Shown here in pieces: positions 44,507-53,645 of a DNA stretch of 64,000 bases (within the stretch, counting starts at the first letter, position 1; every line of letters begins with the position of its first letter). The stretch is taken from the NCBI GenBank assembly GCA_036560145.1, contig DATBRV010000127.1, positions 1 through 64,000 of the forward strand. The letters are read 5' to 3'. The translations under genes were made by a program, and so were the position numbers. The DNA is from DATBRV01 sp036560145. GTDB lineage: Bacteria; Myxococcota_A; UBA9160; SMWR01. The notes under the pieces were generated by a model, which was not told where the DNA came from, did not search any database, and saw only the letters and a program-made list of their open reading frames with translations.

Positions 44507-45997
44507 GTGCAGGCTCACCCGGAGCACGTCGTCGTGATCGGCGGGAGCGTCGCCGGGCTCGCGGCTGCGCTCGCGCTGGCGGGCTCCGGGCGCCGCGTGA
44601 CGGTGCTCGAGCGCGACGCGGCGCCGCTCCCCGCCACGCCCCTCGAGGCCTTCCAAAGCTGGCAGCGGCCGGGCGCACCGCAGACGCGCCACGCGCACGC
44701 ATTCCTCTCGCGGCTGCGGAACCTGTTGCGCGACCGGGCCCCCGAGCTGCTCGCGAAGCTGCTCGCCGCGGGCGCGGAGGAGCTGCGTTTCGCGCAGATG
44801 CTGCCGCCGGCGCTGCGCGGCATCCCGCTGCTCCCCGAAGACGAAGATCTCACCCTGCTCGCCTGCCGGCGCAGCACCTTCGAATGGTGCCTGCGCCGGC
44901 ACATCGCCGAGGCAGGACTGGCCGAGCTCGAGGACGGCGTCAAAGTGACCGGGCTGCTGGGGACCGCGGGCCCGGCGCCGCGCGTGACCGGGGTGCGCCT
45001 GCGCGGGCCGGACGGGAGCCAGCGCACGCTCGCGGCGGACCTCGTGATCGACGCCTCGGGGCGTCGCTCGCAGCTCCCGGCCTGGCTCGCCGCGCTGGGC
45101 GCTCCCGAGCTCGCCAGCCAGTCGGCGCCCTGCGGCATCTTCTACAGCTCGCGCTTCTATCAGCTGCAGGGCGGAGTCGCTCCGCCCGCGGCCCTCGGCC
45201 TGATCGCGGCCGACCTCGGCTATCTCAAGTACGCGATCTTCCCCGGCGACTCGCGCATCTTCTCGCTGACGCTCGCCGCCAGCCCCGACGATGCGCCGCT
45301 GCGCGCCGTGATGCGCCCGGAAGCCTTCACGGCCGTGGCGGAGGCCCTGCCCGCGATCCCGGAGTGGATCGATCCCCACGTCTCGCAGCCCGTCTCGGAC
45401 GTGCACACCCTCTCCAGCCTGCGCGGGACGCGTCGCTTCCCGGTGGCAGGCGGAGAGCCGGTGGCGCTCGGCGTGGCGGCGATCGGCGACGCGCTGATCC
45501 ACACCAACCCGATCGTGGGGCGCGGCTGCTCGCTCGCCTTCGTGCATGCCTGGCTGCTGGCGGACGCGCTGTGCGAGCACGCCGGCGACGCCCGGGACTT
45601 CGCGCTCGCGCTCGACGCCGCGGTGACCCGGGAGATCGTCCCCTGGTACGAGGCGCAGCGCGTGCAGGACGCCGACGCCATCGCGGTCGGCGAGCTCCAG
45701 CGCCGGGGCGGCGATCCGTTCCGCTTTGAGCGGCCCGACGGCAGCGTCGATCTGCAGGCGTACATCCGGGCCGTGGTGCGCGATGGGCTGATCCCGGCGC
45801 TCGGCGAGGACGCCCTCGTGCTGCGCGCGTTCCTGCGCATGTTCAACCTGCTGGCGCCTCCCCAGGAGATCTTCCAGAGGCCGGAGATCTTCTCGCGGGT
45901 GCTCGCCAGCTTCGCGCGCCGCGGCGAGCGCCAGCCGGTCGCCGTCGGCCCCCCGCGCGATGCGCTGCTCGCGCGCCTCGAGCGGGTGGCGGCCTAG
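44507..45997 (+). CDS. FAD-dependent oxidoreductase/monooxygenase
   Basis: About 496 residues from a GTG. The FAD-binding N terminus is HVVVIGGSVAGLAAALALAGSGRRVTVLERD; a second FAD motif is GVAAIGDALIHTNPIVGRGCSLAF (the GDA motif). It is related to the PHBH/geranylgeranyl-reductase-like fold (RRSTFEWCLRRHIAE). The gene begins 7 bp after the luciferase-like enzyme and probably shares its pathway. Its stop TAG and the stop of the convergent hemH interlock in the palindrome CTAG (45994-45997). Confidence 0.88.
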   Translation: MQAHPEHVVVIGGSVAGLAAALALAGSGRRVTVLERDAAPLPATPLEAFQSWQRPGAPQTRHAHAFLSRLRNLLRDRAPELLAKLLAAGAEELRFAQMLPPALRGIPLLPEDEDLTLLACRRSTFEWCLRRHIAEAGLAELEDGVKVTGLLGTAGPAPRVTGVRLRGPDGSQRTLAADLVIDASGRRSQLPAWLAALGAPELASQSAPCGIFYSSRFYQLQGGVAPPAALGLIAADLGYLKYAIFPGDSRIFSLTLAASPDDAPLRAVMRPEAFTAVAEALPAIPEWIDPHVSQPVSDVHTLSSLRGTRRFPVAGGEPVALGVAAIGDALIHTNPIVGRGCSLAFVHAWLLADALCEHAGDARDFALALDAAVTREIVPWYEAQRVQDADAIAVGELQRRGGDPFRFERPDGSVDLQAYIRAVVRDGLIPALGEDALVLRAFLRMFNLLAPPQEIFQRPEIFSRVLASFARRGERQPVAVGPPRDALLARLERVAA

Positions 45998-47070
45998 CTT
46001 TGGTGAACTTCACTCGCCTGCGGCTCGCTGCGCGCTCCGCTTGCGGCTGAGGCTTCCTGGATCCAGCCGGCGAGCGCGCGCACCCACACAGGCTGGGCGT
46101 TGAGCGAGGGAACCAGCAGCAGCTCTTCGCCGCCCAGCGAGCGCCACTGGTCGCGAGCGCGGATTCCGATCTCCTCGAGCGTCTCCAGACAATCGGCCAC
46201 GAAGGCGGGGCAGAGGACGGCCAGCCGGCGGTGCCCGCGGGCGGCCAGTTCGGGGAGCAGCAGATCGGTGTAGGGCTTGATCCAGGGCGTGCGCCCGAGC
46301 CGCGACTGGAACGAGGTGGTGTAGCGCTCGCGCTCGAGCTTCAGCTCCGCCGCCAGCGCGCGGGTGGTGGCGAAGCAGTGGGCGCGGTAGCAGTCGCGGT
46401 TCGCGGAGCCGACCGCGTCGCAGCAGTCCGCGCTCGCGAAGCAGTGACGGCCGCTGCGATCCAGCTTCGCCACCTGCCGCTCCGGGAGCCCGTGGTAGCT
46501 GAAGAGCACGAAGTCCGGCCGGAAGGAAGCGAGCCGCTCGCGCGCGATCTGGTTCCAGGCCGCGCTGAACTCGGGCCGATCGTAGAAGGCGCCGAGGGTC
46601 TCGAGCGCGGGGAGGCTTCCCAGACGCGCGTGCTCACGGGCGAGCTTCTCGAGCGCCGAGCCGGTCGCGGCGGTCGAGTATTGCGGGAAGAGGGGCAGGG
46701 CGATCAGGCGCGCGGGCGCGCGGGCCGCGAGCTTGCCCAGGGCCTCGCGGATCGCGGGCGCTCCGTACCGCATGCCGAGCTCGACCGCGTAGCCGGGCCC
46801 CAGCTCGGCGGCGAGCGCGCCCGCCAGCGCTCGCCCATTCACGAGCAGGGGGGAGCCCTCGGGCCCCCAGATCTTCTGGTAGGCCTGCGCGGAGCGCCGT
46901 GGCCGGAAGGGCAGGATCACCAGCTCGAGCAGCAAGAACCGGAGTGGCGCCGGCATGTCGAGCACCAGCGGATCGCCGAGGAACTCGCGCAGATACCGGC
47001 GCACGTCTCTCGGCCTGGGCGAGCGCGGGGTTCCCAGGTTCACCAGCAGGACGCCGATCGGGCCCATCAT
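45994..47070 (-). CDS. hemH: Ferrochelatase with Cys-rich insert and repeat-derived tail
   Basis: About 358 residues. Inserts ferrous iron into protoporphyrin IX. GVLLVNLGTPRSPRP begins the fold; the catalytic His is in LFSYHGLPERQV, followed by a Cys-rich block (HCFASADCCDAVGSANRDCYRAHC) that resembles the internal cysteine set of [2Fe-2S] ferrochelatases described in Caulobacter and Myxococcus. CPAFVADCLETLEEIGIR closes the active site. The last about 14 residues are coded by the dispersed repeat at 46003-46050 and are probably not native. Start at either of two adjacent ATGs (47070, 47067). Confidence 0.95.
   Translation of the reverse strand: MMGPIGVLLVNLGTPRSPRPRDVRRYLREFLGDPLVLDMPAPLRFLLLELVILPFRPRRSAQAYQKIWGPEGSPLLVNGRALAGALAAELGPGYAVELGMRYGAPAIREALGKLAARAPARLIALPLFPQYSTAATGSALEKLAREHARLGSLPALETLGAFYDRPEFSAAWNQIARERLASFRPDFVLFSYHGLPERQVAKLDRSGRHCFASADCCDAVGSANRDCYRAHCFATTRALAAELKLERERYTTSFQSRLGRTPWIKPYTDLLLPELAARGHRRLAVLCPAFVADCLETLEEIGIRARDQWRSLGGEELLLVPSLNAQPVWVRALAGWIQEASAASGARSEPQASEVHQS
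46003..46050 (+). repeat. Single unit of the dispersed gene-end repeat (locus C)
   Basis: GTGAACTTCACTCGCCTGCG and onward, ending CTCCGCTTGCGGC; one base (A for G) differs from the core. It lies wholly inside the last codons of hemH on the opposite strand, 5 bases after the stop of the FAD enzyme. Confidence 0.8.
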
Positions 47071-47089
47071 CAACGCTCTTCGCCCTGCA

Positions 47090-47866
47090 TCAGCGGGCCG
47101 GGCGGTGCAGGCCACCCAGCCAGAACGAGAGCACGAAGTAGTAGGCGACGTAGCCGAGCGCGATCCAGGGCAGGTAGAGCGCGCGCCCGCGCTCGGGATC
47201 GAAGATCGCGTAGACGACGACGGCCGCCGCGATCGCCGTGAGCACGGCGGTGGTGCGCTTGAGCACGCGCAGGTAGCTGGGATAGACGTACTTGAAGGGA
47301 ACGAAGACCAGCACCGAGAAGAGCGTCACCCACGCCGTGCAGGCCGGCGCCGAGACCTGGAGCAGCCAGGCGAAGATCGCGATCACGTTCCAGTAGGACG
47401 GGAAGCCGAGGAAGAAGCCGTCGTCCGTCTTGGCCTTTTCCTGGGAGAAGCCATAGGCGCTCGCGAGCACCGGCAGCGCCGCCCAGGCGGCGTGGACCAG
47501 GTAGCCGCCGGCCACCAGGAAGACCGCGGGCACCAGCACGTAGTTGAAGAAGTCGACCACGTCGTCGAGGCGCCGGCCGTCGATGCCCGGCAGCACTCGC
47601 CGCACCCCCACCGCGCGCGCCATCGTCCCGTCCACCGCGTCCACCGCCATCGCGGCGAGCATCCAGAGCGCGGCGGCGCGCAGGTCGCCTCGGGTCGCCT
47701 CGAGCAGCGCGAGCAGGCCCGCCAGCGCGCCGCTCGCCGTGAACAGGTGCACCCCGTAGGCGAGCACGATACGCAGGGGGGACCGGCCCGAGCCGGACCC
47801 GGCTCCCAGTCCGTCCCCGACGCCGTCCCCGACGCCTTCCGCGCTCTCCGCGTGGCCGTGCTCCAT
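47090..47866 (-). CDS. pcs: Phosphatidylcholine synthase (CDP-alcohol phosphatidyltransferase)
   Basis: 258 residues with about seven hydrophobic helices. The family motif DG-x2-AR-x8-G-x3-D-x3-D reads DGTMARAVGVRRVLPGIDGRRLDDVVD here, in spaced form, and GFSQEKAKTDDGFFLGFPSYWN is the segment particular to Pcs. Makes phosphatidylcholine from CDP-diacylglycerol and choline, so the organism probably meets choline in its habitat. The first 28 residues are an acidic Gly-rich arm. It lies 19 bp upstream of hemH on the same strand. Confidence 0.92.
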   Translation of the reverse strand: MEHGHAESAEGVGDGVGDGLGAGSGSGRSPLRIVLAYGVHLFTASGALAGLLALLEATRGDLRAAALWMLAAMAVDAVDGTMARAVGVRRVLPGIDGRRLDDVVDFFNYVLVPAVFLVAGGYLVHAAWAALPVLASAYGFSQEKAKTDDGFFLGFPSYWNVIAIFAWLLQVSAPACTAWVTLFSVLVFVPFKYVYPSYLRVLKRTTAVLTAIAAAVVVYAIFDPERGRALYLPWIALGYVAYYFVLSFWLGGLHRPAR

Positions 47867-47942
47867 GACCGCGCCAACATACCAGAGCCGCTATAGTTCA
47901 GCGGTCGGCCCGTGGGGACGATTCGAAAGCGGTAGGAGAGCC

Positions 47943-48527
47943 ATGAGCACCCCGGATCGCACGGCAGTCGCCAAGCAACACAGCCAGCGGGCGCTCGAAT
48001 TCCTGCGCCAGGGGGGCGATTCCTTCCTCACCACGAAGGTCGACACCGTCCTGAACTGGAGCCGCAAGTACTCGATGTTCCTCTATCCCTTCGTGACGGC
48101 CTGTTGCGGGATGGAGTTCATGTCGGTCGCGGGTCCGCGCTACGACCTCGACCGCTTCGGCTGCGCGCTGCCCCGCTTCTCGCCGCGCCAGTCCGACCTG
48201 CTGATGGTGGTGGGCACCATCACCCACCGGCAGGCGCCGATCCTCAAGAAGGTCTATGACCAGATGGCCGAGCCGAAGTGGGTGATCGCCTTCGGCGCCT
48301 GCACCTGCTCGGGCGGCCCCTACAACAACTACGCCACGCTCCAGGGCATCGACACCATCATCCCGGTCGACGTCTACATCCCCGGCTGCCCGCCGCGGCC
48401 CGAAGCCGTGCTGGACGGCCTGATGAAGCTCCAGGCGCGCGTGCAGCTCGAGCGGATTCCGGCGGATGGCCGTCACCGCGAGACGTCGGAGCTGTCGGTC
48501 CCCGTGATCGAGAAGCCGGTCGCCTAG
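47943..48527 (+). CDS. nuoB: NADH-quinone oxidoreductase subunit B
   Basis: 194 residues, peripheral arm of complex I; carries the N2 cluster nearest the quinone. Ligands are Cys54 and Cys55 (TACCGMEF), Cys120 (FGACTCSGG) and Cys149 (IPGCPPRP), with the spacings of E. coli NuoB. GTAGGAGAG is the ribosome-binding site. A TATAGT at 47892-47897 inside a small inverted repeat (CCGCT...AGCGG) may be the -10 of the operon. nuoA, usually just upstream, is missing; the E2-lipB-lipA set follows instead. Confidence 0.96.
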   Translation: MSTPDRTAVAKQHSQRALEFLRQGGDSFLTTKVDTVLNWSRKYSMFLYPFVTACCGMEFMSVAGPRYDLDRFGCALPRFSPRQSDLLMVVGTITHRQAPILKKVYDQMAEPKWVIAFGACTCSGGPYNNYATLQGIDTIIPVDVYIPGCPPRPEAVLDGLMKLQARVQLERIPADGRHRETSELSVPVIEKPVA

Positions 48528-48536
48528 GGACGCGCC

Positions 48537-49757
48537 ATGCCGGTCGCAGTCGAGCTTCCCAGCCTGGGTGAGAGCGTCGTCGAGGGCACGGTCTCGCGCT
48601 GGCTCGTGAAAGAGGGCGACCACGTCGAGATCGACCAGCCGCTGGTCGAGGTGACCACCGACAAGGTCGACGCCGAGATCCCGGCCCCCGTCGCGGGCCT
48701 GATCCAGAAGATCCTGGTTCCGGAAGGGCAGACCGTCGCGGTGGGCGCGCCGCTCGTGATGATCGAAGCCGACGCCGGAAGCAAGGCGCCGAGCAAGCCC
48801 GCCGCCGCGCCCGCCGCGGCTCCGGCCGCCGCGCAGCCGCGCGGCGCCGAAGCGCCCACGCCCGCGACGCCGCTCGCGCGCCGGCTCGCGGAAGAGGCGA
48901 AGGTGGATCTGCGCAAGGTCACTGGAACCGGCGCCGCGGGGCGCGTCACCAAGCAGGACGTCGAGCAGGCGGCCAGCGGGCGGAGCCGGCCGGCGGCCGA
49001 GCCCGCATCGCCGCCCGCGGCCGGCCGTCCCGCCTACCTGGGCTACAGCCTCCAGGAGGGCGATCGGGTGGTTCCGATGACCCCCCTGCGCCGGCTGGTC
49101 GCCGAGCACATGGTGCTCTCGAAGCGCGTGAGCCCGCACGTCGGGACGGTGGCCGAGATCGACATGTCCGGTGTGTCGCGGGTCCGCGACGCGCACAAGC
49201 GAGGCTTCGAGCAGGACCACGGCTTCGGCCTCTCCTTCTTGCCCTTCATCGTGCACGCCACCGTGCGAGCGCTGCGCGAGTTCCCGCGCCTGAATGCCTC
49301 CGTGCTGGAGGACGCGATCGTCGAGAAGAAGGACATCCACATCGGGATCGCGGTCGAGACGGAAAAAGGGCTGGTGGTGCCGGTCGCGCGCCACGCCGAC
49401 CGCCTCTCGCTGGCCGGGCTCGCGCAGGCCGTCGAGGATCTCGCGAACCGCGCGCGCACCAAGAAGCTCTCCGCCGACGAGCTCAAGGGCGGCAGCTTCA
49501 CGATCTCGAACCCGGGCCGCTTCGGGAATCTGTATGGCTTCGCGATCATCAACCAGCCGCAGGTCGGCATCCTGCGCATGGGCGAGATCGTGAAGCGCCC
49601 GGTGGTGCGCACACTCGAAGGCGAGGACGCGATCGTGATCCGCCCGATCATGCACCTGGCCCTCTCCTACGATCACCGGGCCGTCGACGGCGCCCCCGCG
49701 AACGGCTTCCTGCACCGCATCCGCGAGCTGCTCGAAGAAGCCGAGTTCGATCTCTAG
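48537..49757 (+). CDS. 2-oxo acid dehydrogenase E2 (dihydrolipoamide acyltransferase)
   Basis: 406 residues. One N-terminal lipoyl domain carries the lipoylated Lys43 (VEVTTDKVDAE), an Ala/Pro-rich linker follows, then the E1/E3-binding domain (TPLARRLAEEAKVDLRKVTGTGAAGRVTKQDV) and the catalytic domain ending in SYDHRAVDGAPANGF (the HxxxDG active site). It could be the E2 of pyruvate, 2-oxoglutarate or branched-chain complexes; no E1 gene is in the window. It sits just before lipB and lipA, the genes that lipoylate it, and between nuoB and nuoI. Confidence 0.93.
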   Translation: MPVAVELPSLGESVVEGTVSRWLVKEGDHVEIDQPLVEVTTDKVDAEIPAPVAGLIQKILVPEGQTVAVGAPLVMIEADAGSKAPSKPAAAPAAAPAAAQPRGAEAPTPATPLARRLAEEAKVDLRKVTGTGAAGRVTKQDVEQAASGRSRPAAEPASPPAAGRPAYLGYSLQEGDRVVPMTPLRRLVAEHMVLSKRVSPHVGTVAEIDMSGVSRVRDAHKRGFEQDHGFGLSFLPFIVHATVRALREFPRLNASVLEDAIVEKKDIHIGIAVETEKGLVVPVARHADRLSLAGLAQAVEDLANRARTKKLSADELKGGSFTISNPGRFGNLYGFAIINQPQVGILRMGEIVKRPVVRTLEGEDAIVIRPIMHLALSYDHRAVDGAPANGFLHRIRELLEEAEFDL

Positions 49758-49760
49758 CCC

Positions 49761-50426
49761 GTGCCGGCGCCGCTCCAGATCGAGTGGCTGGGGCGGATCG
49801 GATGGCGCGAGGCGCTGGAGGCGCAGCGCAAGCGCGTCGAGGCTCGCCGCGCGGACGCCGGCCCGGACAGCCTGCTCCTGCTCGAGCACCCGCCCGTGAT
49901 CACGCTCGGCCGCAGCGCCGATCCGGCCCATCTGCTCGAGAGCCGGGCCGCGCTGGCGGCGCGCGGGATCGAGGTGCAGGAGGCGGCGCGCGGCGGCAGC
50001 GCGACCTATCACGGGCCGGGCCAGCTGGTCGGATACCTGATCGTCGACCTCGCGGCGCGCGGCGTGCCCGACGTGCACCGCTTCTTGCGCGGCATCGAAT
50101 CCGACCTGATCGCGGCAATCGAAGAACTCGGCGTCGCGGCGCGCGCGCTGCCGGGTCTGACCGGCGTCTTCGCCGACGCCCCCGGCACCCCGCGCAAGCT
50201 CGCCTCGATCGGCGTCGGGCTGCGCGGCTGGGTGAGCTTCCACGGCTTCGCGCTCAACGTGAGCCTGGATCCGACGGCCTTCGCCCCGATCGTGCCCTGC
50301 GGCCTCGCGGGCATCGAGATCGGCTCGCTGGCGCGCGAGCTCGGCGCCGGCGCAGGCGAGGATCTGGACTCGCGGGCCCGCGCCGCGGTGGCCGCGGCCT
50401 TCGCGGCGCGCTGGGACGCGCCGTGA
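49761..50426 (+). CDS. lipB: Octanoyltransferase LipB
   Basis: 221 residues from a GTG 3 bp after the E2 stop. Transfers octanoyl from acyl carrier protein to E2 lysines. The signature GGSATYHGPGQLVGYLIVDL, Lys146 (RKLASIGVGLRGWVSFHG) and Cys180 (IVPCGL), 34 residues apart as in E. coli, mark the active site. Its stop overlaps the lipA start (GTGA). Confidence 0.97.
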   Translation: MPAPLQIEWLGRIGWREALEAQRKRVEARRADAGPDSLLLLEHPPVITLGRSADPAHLLESRAALAARGIEVQEAARGGSATYHGPGQLVGYLIVDLAARGVPDVHRFLRGIESDLIAAIEELGVAARALPGLTGVFADAPGTPRKLASIGVGLRGWVSFHGFALNVSLDPTAFAPIVPCGLAGIEIGSLARELGAGAGEDLDSRARAAVAAAFAARWDAP

Positions 50427-51301
50427 GCCGCCCGGCGCTCGGACCCGCCGGCGAGAAGCCCGCCTGGCTGCGGGTGCGCGTGCGCATGACGCCGGCCTTC
50501 GAGGCGGTGCAGCGCACCGTCACCGAGAACCGCCTCCACACCGTCTGCCACTCCGCCGCCTGTCCGAACCTCGGCGAGTGCTGGGCGCGCGGGACGGCGA
50601 CCTTCATGATCGGCGGGAACCTCTGCACCCGGCGCTGCGGGTTCTGCGACGTCCCGACCGGGCGGCCGGCCGCTCTCGACCCGGACGAGCCGGAGCGGGT
50701 GGCGAGGGCGGTCGAGCAGCTCTCGCTCGCCTTCGCCGTGATCACCTGCGTGGCGCGCGACGATCTCCCGGACGGCGGGGCCGGGCAGATGGCCGCCACC
50801 GTGCGCGCGATCCGGCGCCGCTGCCCTGGCGCCGGGATCGAGGTGCTGATCGCGGACTACAAGGGCAGCGAGGCCGCGCTGCGCTGCGTGCTGGACGCCG
50901 GCCCGGACGTGCTCAACCACAATCTCGAGACGGTCGAGCGGCTCACACGCCGCGTGAGGGTTGCCGCCCGCTACGACCGCTCGCTCGCCCTGCTCCGGCG
51001 CGCGGGCGAGCTGCGCCCGGAGATCCCGACCAAGAGCGGCCTGATGCTCGGACTCGGCGAGAGCGAGGCCGAGATCGATCGCGCGCTGGCCGATCTGCGC
51101 GGGGCCGGGGTCCGGCTGCTCACCCTCGGCCAGTACCTCCAGCCTTCGGCCGGCCATCTCGAGGTCGAGCGCTGGGTGACTCCGGCCGAGTTCGACGCCT
51201 GGGCCGCGCGCGCCCGGGCGCTCGGCTTCCGCGAGGTCGCCGCCGGGCCGCTGGTCCGCAGCTCCTATCACGCCGAGCAGCTCGCCGGGATGCTCGCCTG
51301 A
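50423..51301 (+). CDS. lipA: Lipoyl synthase LipA
   Basis: About 292 residues, radical SAM. Auxiliary cluster: Cys42, Cys47, Cys53 (VCHSAACPNLGEC) with the C-terminal RSSY serine ligand. SAM cluster: Cys68, Cys72, Cys75 (CTRRCGFC). Inserts sulfur at C6 and C8 of the octanoyl chain. The GTG start was chosen from the overlap with the lipB stop. Confidence 0.98.
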   Translation: MSRPALGPAGEKPAWLRVRVRMTPAFEAVQRTVTENRLHTVCHSAACPNLGECWARGTATFMIGGNLCTRRCGFCDVPTGRPAALDPDEPERVARAVEQLSLAFAVITCVARDDLPDGGAGQMAATVRAIRRRCPGAGIEVLIADYKGSEAALRCVLDAGPDVLNHNLETVERLTRRVRVAARYDRSLALLRRAGELRPEIPTKSGLMLGLGESEAEIDRALADLRGAGVRLLTLGQYLQPSAGHLEVERWVTPAEFDAWAARARALGFREVAAGPLVRSSYHAEQLAGMLA

Positions 51302-51329
51302 CGAGAGGCCCTGTCATATATTGCGGCCC

Positions 51330-51905
51330 ATGCCGGGCCAGGTGATCAAAGTGAAGCGCCACGAGCACACCGGGCTCGTGGAAAAGCTCTATCTGCCCGC
51401 GATCGTGAAGGGCCTGGTCGTCACCAGCAGGCATTTTTTCCGCAACCTGCGCGGCTTCGTCTCGGGCAAGAACAGGACTGATTTCGTGGTCCAGTATCCC
51501 GAAGAACGAGTCGACTACCCGGACGCCTTCCGCGGCATGCCGGTGCTGGTGCAGCTCGAGAACGGGCAGCCCAAGTGCGTCGCCTGCGGCCTGTGCGAGT
51601 TCGCCTGTCCGACCGATTGCATCAGCATCGTCCCGGGCGAGCTCCAGGGAGCGCGCATCGAGCGCTATCCCGAGGCGTTCGACATCGACATGTCGCGCTG
51701 CATGTTCTGCGGCCTCTGCGAGGAAGCCTGCCCGGAGGAGGCGATCGTGATGAGCCGCGAGGTCGAGATCGCGAGCTTCGACCGGCCGTCGATGCTCTTC
51801 GAGAAGGAGCAGCTGCTGGTTCCCGAAAAACTACTCGACCGGCGCCTCGGCTTCCTGCGCGGCGAGTACGACCGCGTCCACGCTCCGCCGGAGAAGCGCG
51901 GCTGA
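51330..51905 (+). CDS. nuoI: NADH-quinone oxidoreductase subunit I
   Basis: 191 residues with two [4Fe-4S] ferredoxin motifs, CVACGLCEFACPTDC and CMFCGLCEEACPEEA, clusters N6a and N6b of complex I. RGMPVLVQLENGQPKCVACGLC and EAFDIDMSRCMFCG are typical of NuoI. The ATG at 51330 is taken; a TTG at 51321 is possible. The stop overlaps nuoC (TGATG). Confidence 0.95.
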   Translation: MPGQVIKVKRHEHTGLVEKLYLPAIVKGLVVTSRHFFRNLRGFVSGKNRTDFVVQYPEERVDYPDAFRGMPVLVQLENGQPKCVACGLCEFACPTDCISIVPGELQGARIERYPEAFDIDMSRCMFCGLCEEACPEEAIVMSREVEIASFDRPSMLFEKEQLLVPEKLLDRRLGFLRGEYDRVHAPPEKRG

Positions 51906-52393
51906 TGGAAAATTTCGGCTCTCCCGCGCTCCGGCGGCTGCTCGAGTTCTTCCCCAGCCAGGTGGAGGCGACCCACGCCAATTTCGGGGATGCCACGGCG
52001 CGGGTCGCGCCCGGCAGCCTGCTCGAGATCATGCGCCTGCTGCGCGACGAGCCCGGCCTCGATTTCGAGATGCTCACCGACGTGACGGCGGTCGACTACC
52101 TGGGAGAGGAGCCGCGCTTCGAGCTCGTCTACCACCTCTACTCGGTGAAGCGGAACCACCGCGTGCGGATCAAGTCGCGCGTTTCCGAGCAGGCTCCCGA
52201 GATCGCGAGCCTGGTCTCGCTCTGGCCCTCCGCGGATTGGATGGAGCGCGAGGTCTGGGATCTCTACGGCATCCGCTTCCGCGGACACCCGGATCTGCGC
52301 CGGATCCTCTTGTACGAGGAGTTCGAGGGTCATCCCCTGCGCAAGGACTATCCCAAGGAGAAGCGCCAGCCGCTGGTGGGGCCGAGGAACTAG
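51905..52393 (+). CDS. nuoC: NADH-quinone oxidoreductase subunit C
   Basis: 162 residues, the 30-kDa peripheral subunit. FEMLTDVTAVDYLGEEPRFELVYHLYS and WMEREVWDLYGIRFRGHPDLRRILLYEEFEGHPLRKDYP are signature segments. It is separate from nuoD (not fused as in E. coli). The gene order here is I-C-D. Confidence 0.96.
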   Translation: MENFGSPALRRLLEFFPSQVEATHANFGDATARVAPGSLLEIMRLLRDEPGLDFEMLTDVTAVDYLGEEPRFELVYHLYSVKRNHRVRIKSRVSEQAPEIASLVSLWPSADWMEREVWDLYGIRFRGHPDLRRILLYEEFEGHPLRKDYPKEKRQPLVGPRN

Positions 52394-52394
52394 C

Positions 52395-53645
52395 GTGATG
52401 GCGATGCGACTCCCGCTGCCGGGCAGCCAGCCCACGCCGCTCCGCGACGACGACTTCGAGCGCGACCTCCACGTCGAGCACCAGCTGCTCAACATGGGCC
52501 CCTCGCACCCGGCCACGCACGGCACGGTGAAGTTCCTCATAGAACTGGACGGCGAGAACATCGTCGATCTCGACATCCAGGTCGGCTACCTGCACCGCGG
52601 TTTCGAGAAGGAGTGCGAGAGCGGCACCTGGTACCAGGCGATCCCCTACACCGATCGCCTGAACTACAACTCCGCGATCCTCGCCAACCTCGGCTACGTG
52701 CTCGCCGTCGAGAAGCTGCTCGGGATCGAGCCGCCCGAAAGGTGTCAGTGGCTGCGCACCATGGGCGGCGAGCTCTCCCGGATGGGCGACCACCTGACGC
52801 GCTGCGGAGCGGCCTGCCTCGAGCTGGCGGCGATGACGCCCTTCCTCTACGGGATCGAGGCGCGCGAGCTGACCTGGGATCTCCAGGAGATGCTCTGCGG
52901 CGCTCGCGTCACCTCCAACTACATCCGGATCGGCGGCGTGAAGCACGATCTCCACCCCTCGTTCCCGCAGAAGTGCCGCGACGGGATCGCGAAGATCCGG
53001 GCCCTGCTGCGCGACTTCGACGACGTGGTGACCGGCAACCGGATCTTCGTGGACCGGCTCCGGGGCACCGGCGTGATCTCGAAGGAAGAGTGTCTCCGCT
53101 ACGCGGTGACCGGTCCGATCGCGCGCTCCGCCGGGATTCCGCTCGACCTGCGCAAGCAGGAGCCCTACCTGGTCTACGACCAGCTCGACTTCGACATCCC
53201 GGTGGGCGAGGTGGGCGACAACTACGATCGCTATCTCGTCTGCGTCGAGGAGATGCACCAGAGCCTGCGCATCATCGAGCAGTGCCTGGCGAAGCTCGAG
53301 AAGCTGGGCCCCGGCCCGGTCAACACGCTCGACCCGCGCGTGCGCTGGCCGGCCAAGGGCCGCGTCTTCAACCGCATGGAAGAGCTGATCCAGCAGTTCA
53401 AGTCGGTGACGGAGGGCCCGCGCGTACCGGCCGGCGAGGCCTACCACGCCATCGAGTCCGCCAACGGCGAGCTCGGCTTCTACGTCGTCTCCGACGGCAC
53501 GGCCGTACCCGTGAAAGTGCGCTGCCGGCCGCCCTCCTTCATCAACCTGCCCCCGATGCGTAAGATGTTGAAAGGCGCCCTGCTCGCCGACCTGATCCCG
53601 ACCTTCGACTTCATCAACATGGTCGGCGGCGAGTGCGATCGATGA
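52395..53645 (+). CDS. nuoD: NADH-quinone oxidoreductase subunit D
   Basis: 416 residues, the 49-kDa subunit lining the quinone pocket. LLNMGPSHPATHGTVKFL, GYLHRGFEKECE, and the C-terminal LPPMRKMLKGALLADLIPTFDFINMVGGECDR are present. Starts at GTG 52395 or ATG 52398, 1-4 bases after the nuoC stop. Its stop overlaps the next start (ATGA). Confidence 0.97.
   Translation: MMAMRLPLPGSQPTPLRDDDFERDLHVEHQLLNMGPSHPATHGTVKFLIELDGENIVDLDIQVGYLHRGFEKECESGTWYQAIPYTDRLNYNSAILANLGYVLAVEKLLGIEPPERCQWLRTMGGELSRMGDHLTRCGAACLELAAMTPFLYGIEARELTWDLQEMLCGARVTSNYIRIGGVKHDLHPSFPQKCRDGIAKIRALLRDFDDVVTGNRIFVDRLRGTGVISKEECLRYAVTGPIARSAGIPLDLRKQEPYLVYDQLDFDIPVGEVGDNYDRYLVCVEEMHQSLRIIEQCLAKLEKLGPGPVNTLDPRVRWPAKGRVFNRMEELIQQFKSVTEGPRVPAGEAYHAIESANGELGFYVVSDGTAVPVKVRCRPPSFINLPPMRKMLKGALLADLIPTFDFINMVGGECDR

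Noticed and set aside
47892..47897. TATAGT as a full nuoB promoter
   Set aside because: It is a good -10, but no -35 stands at the right distance, so it is only mentioned with nuoB.
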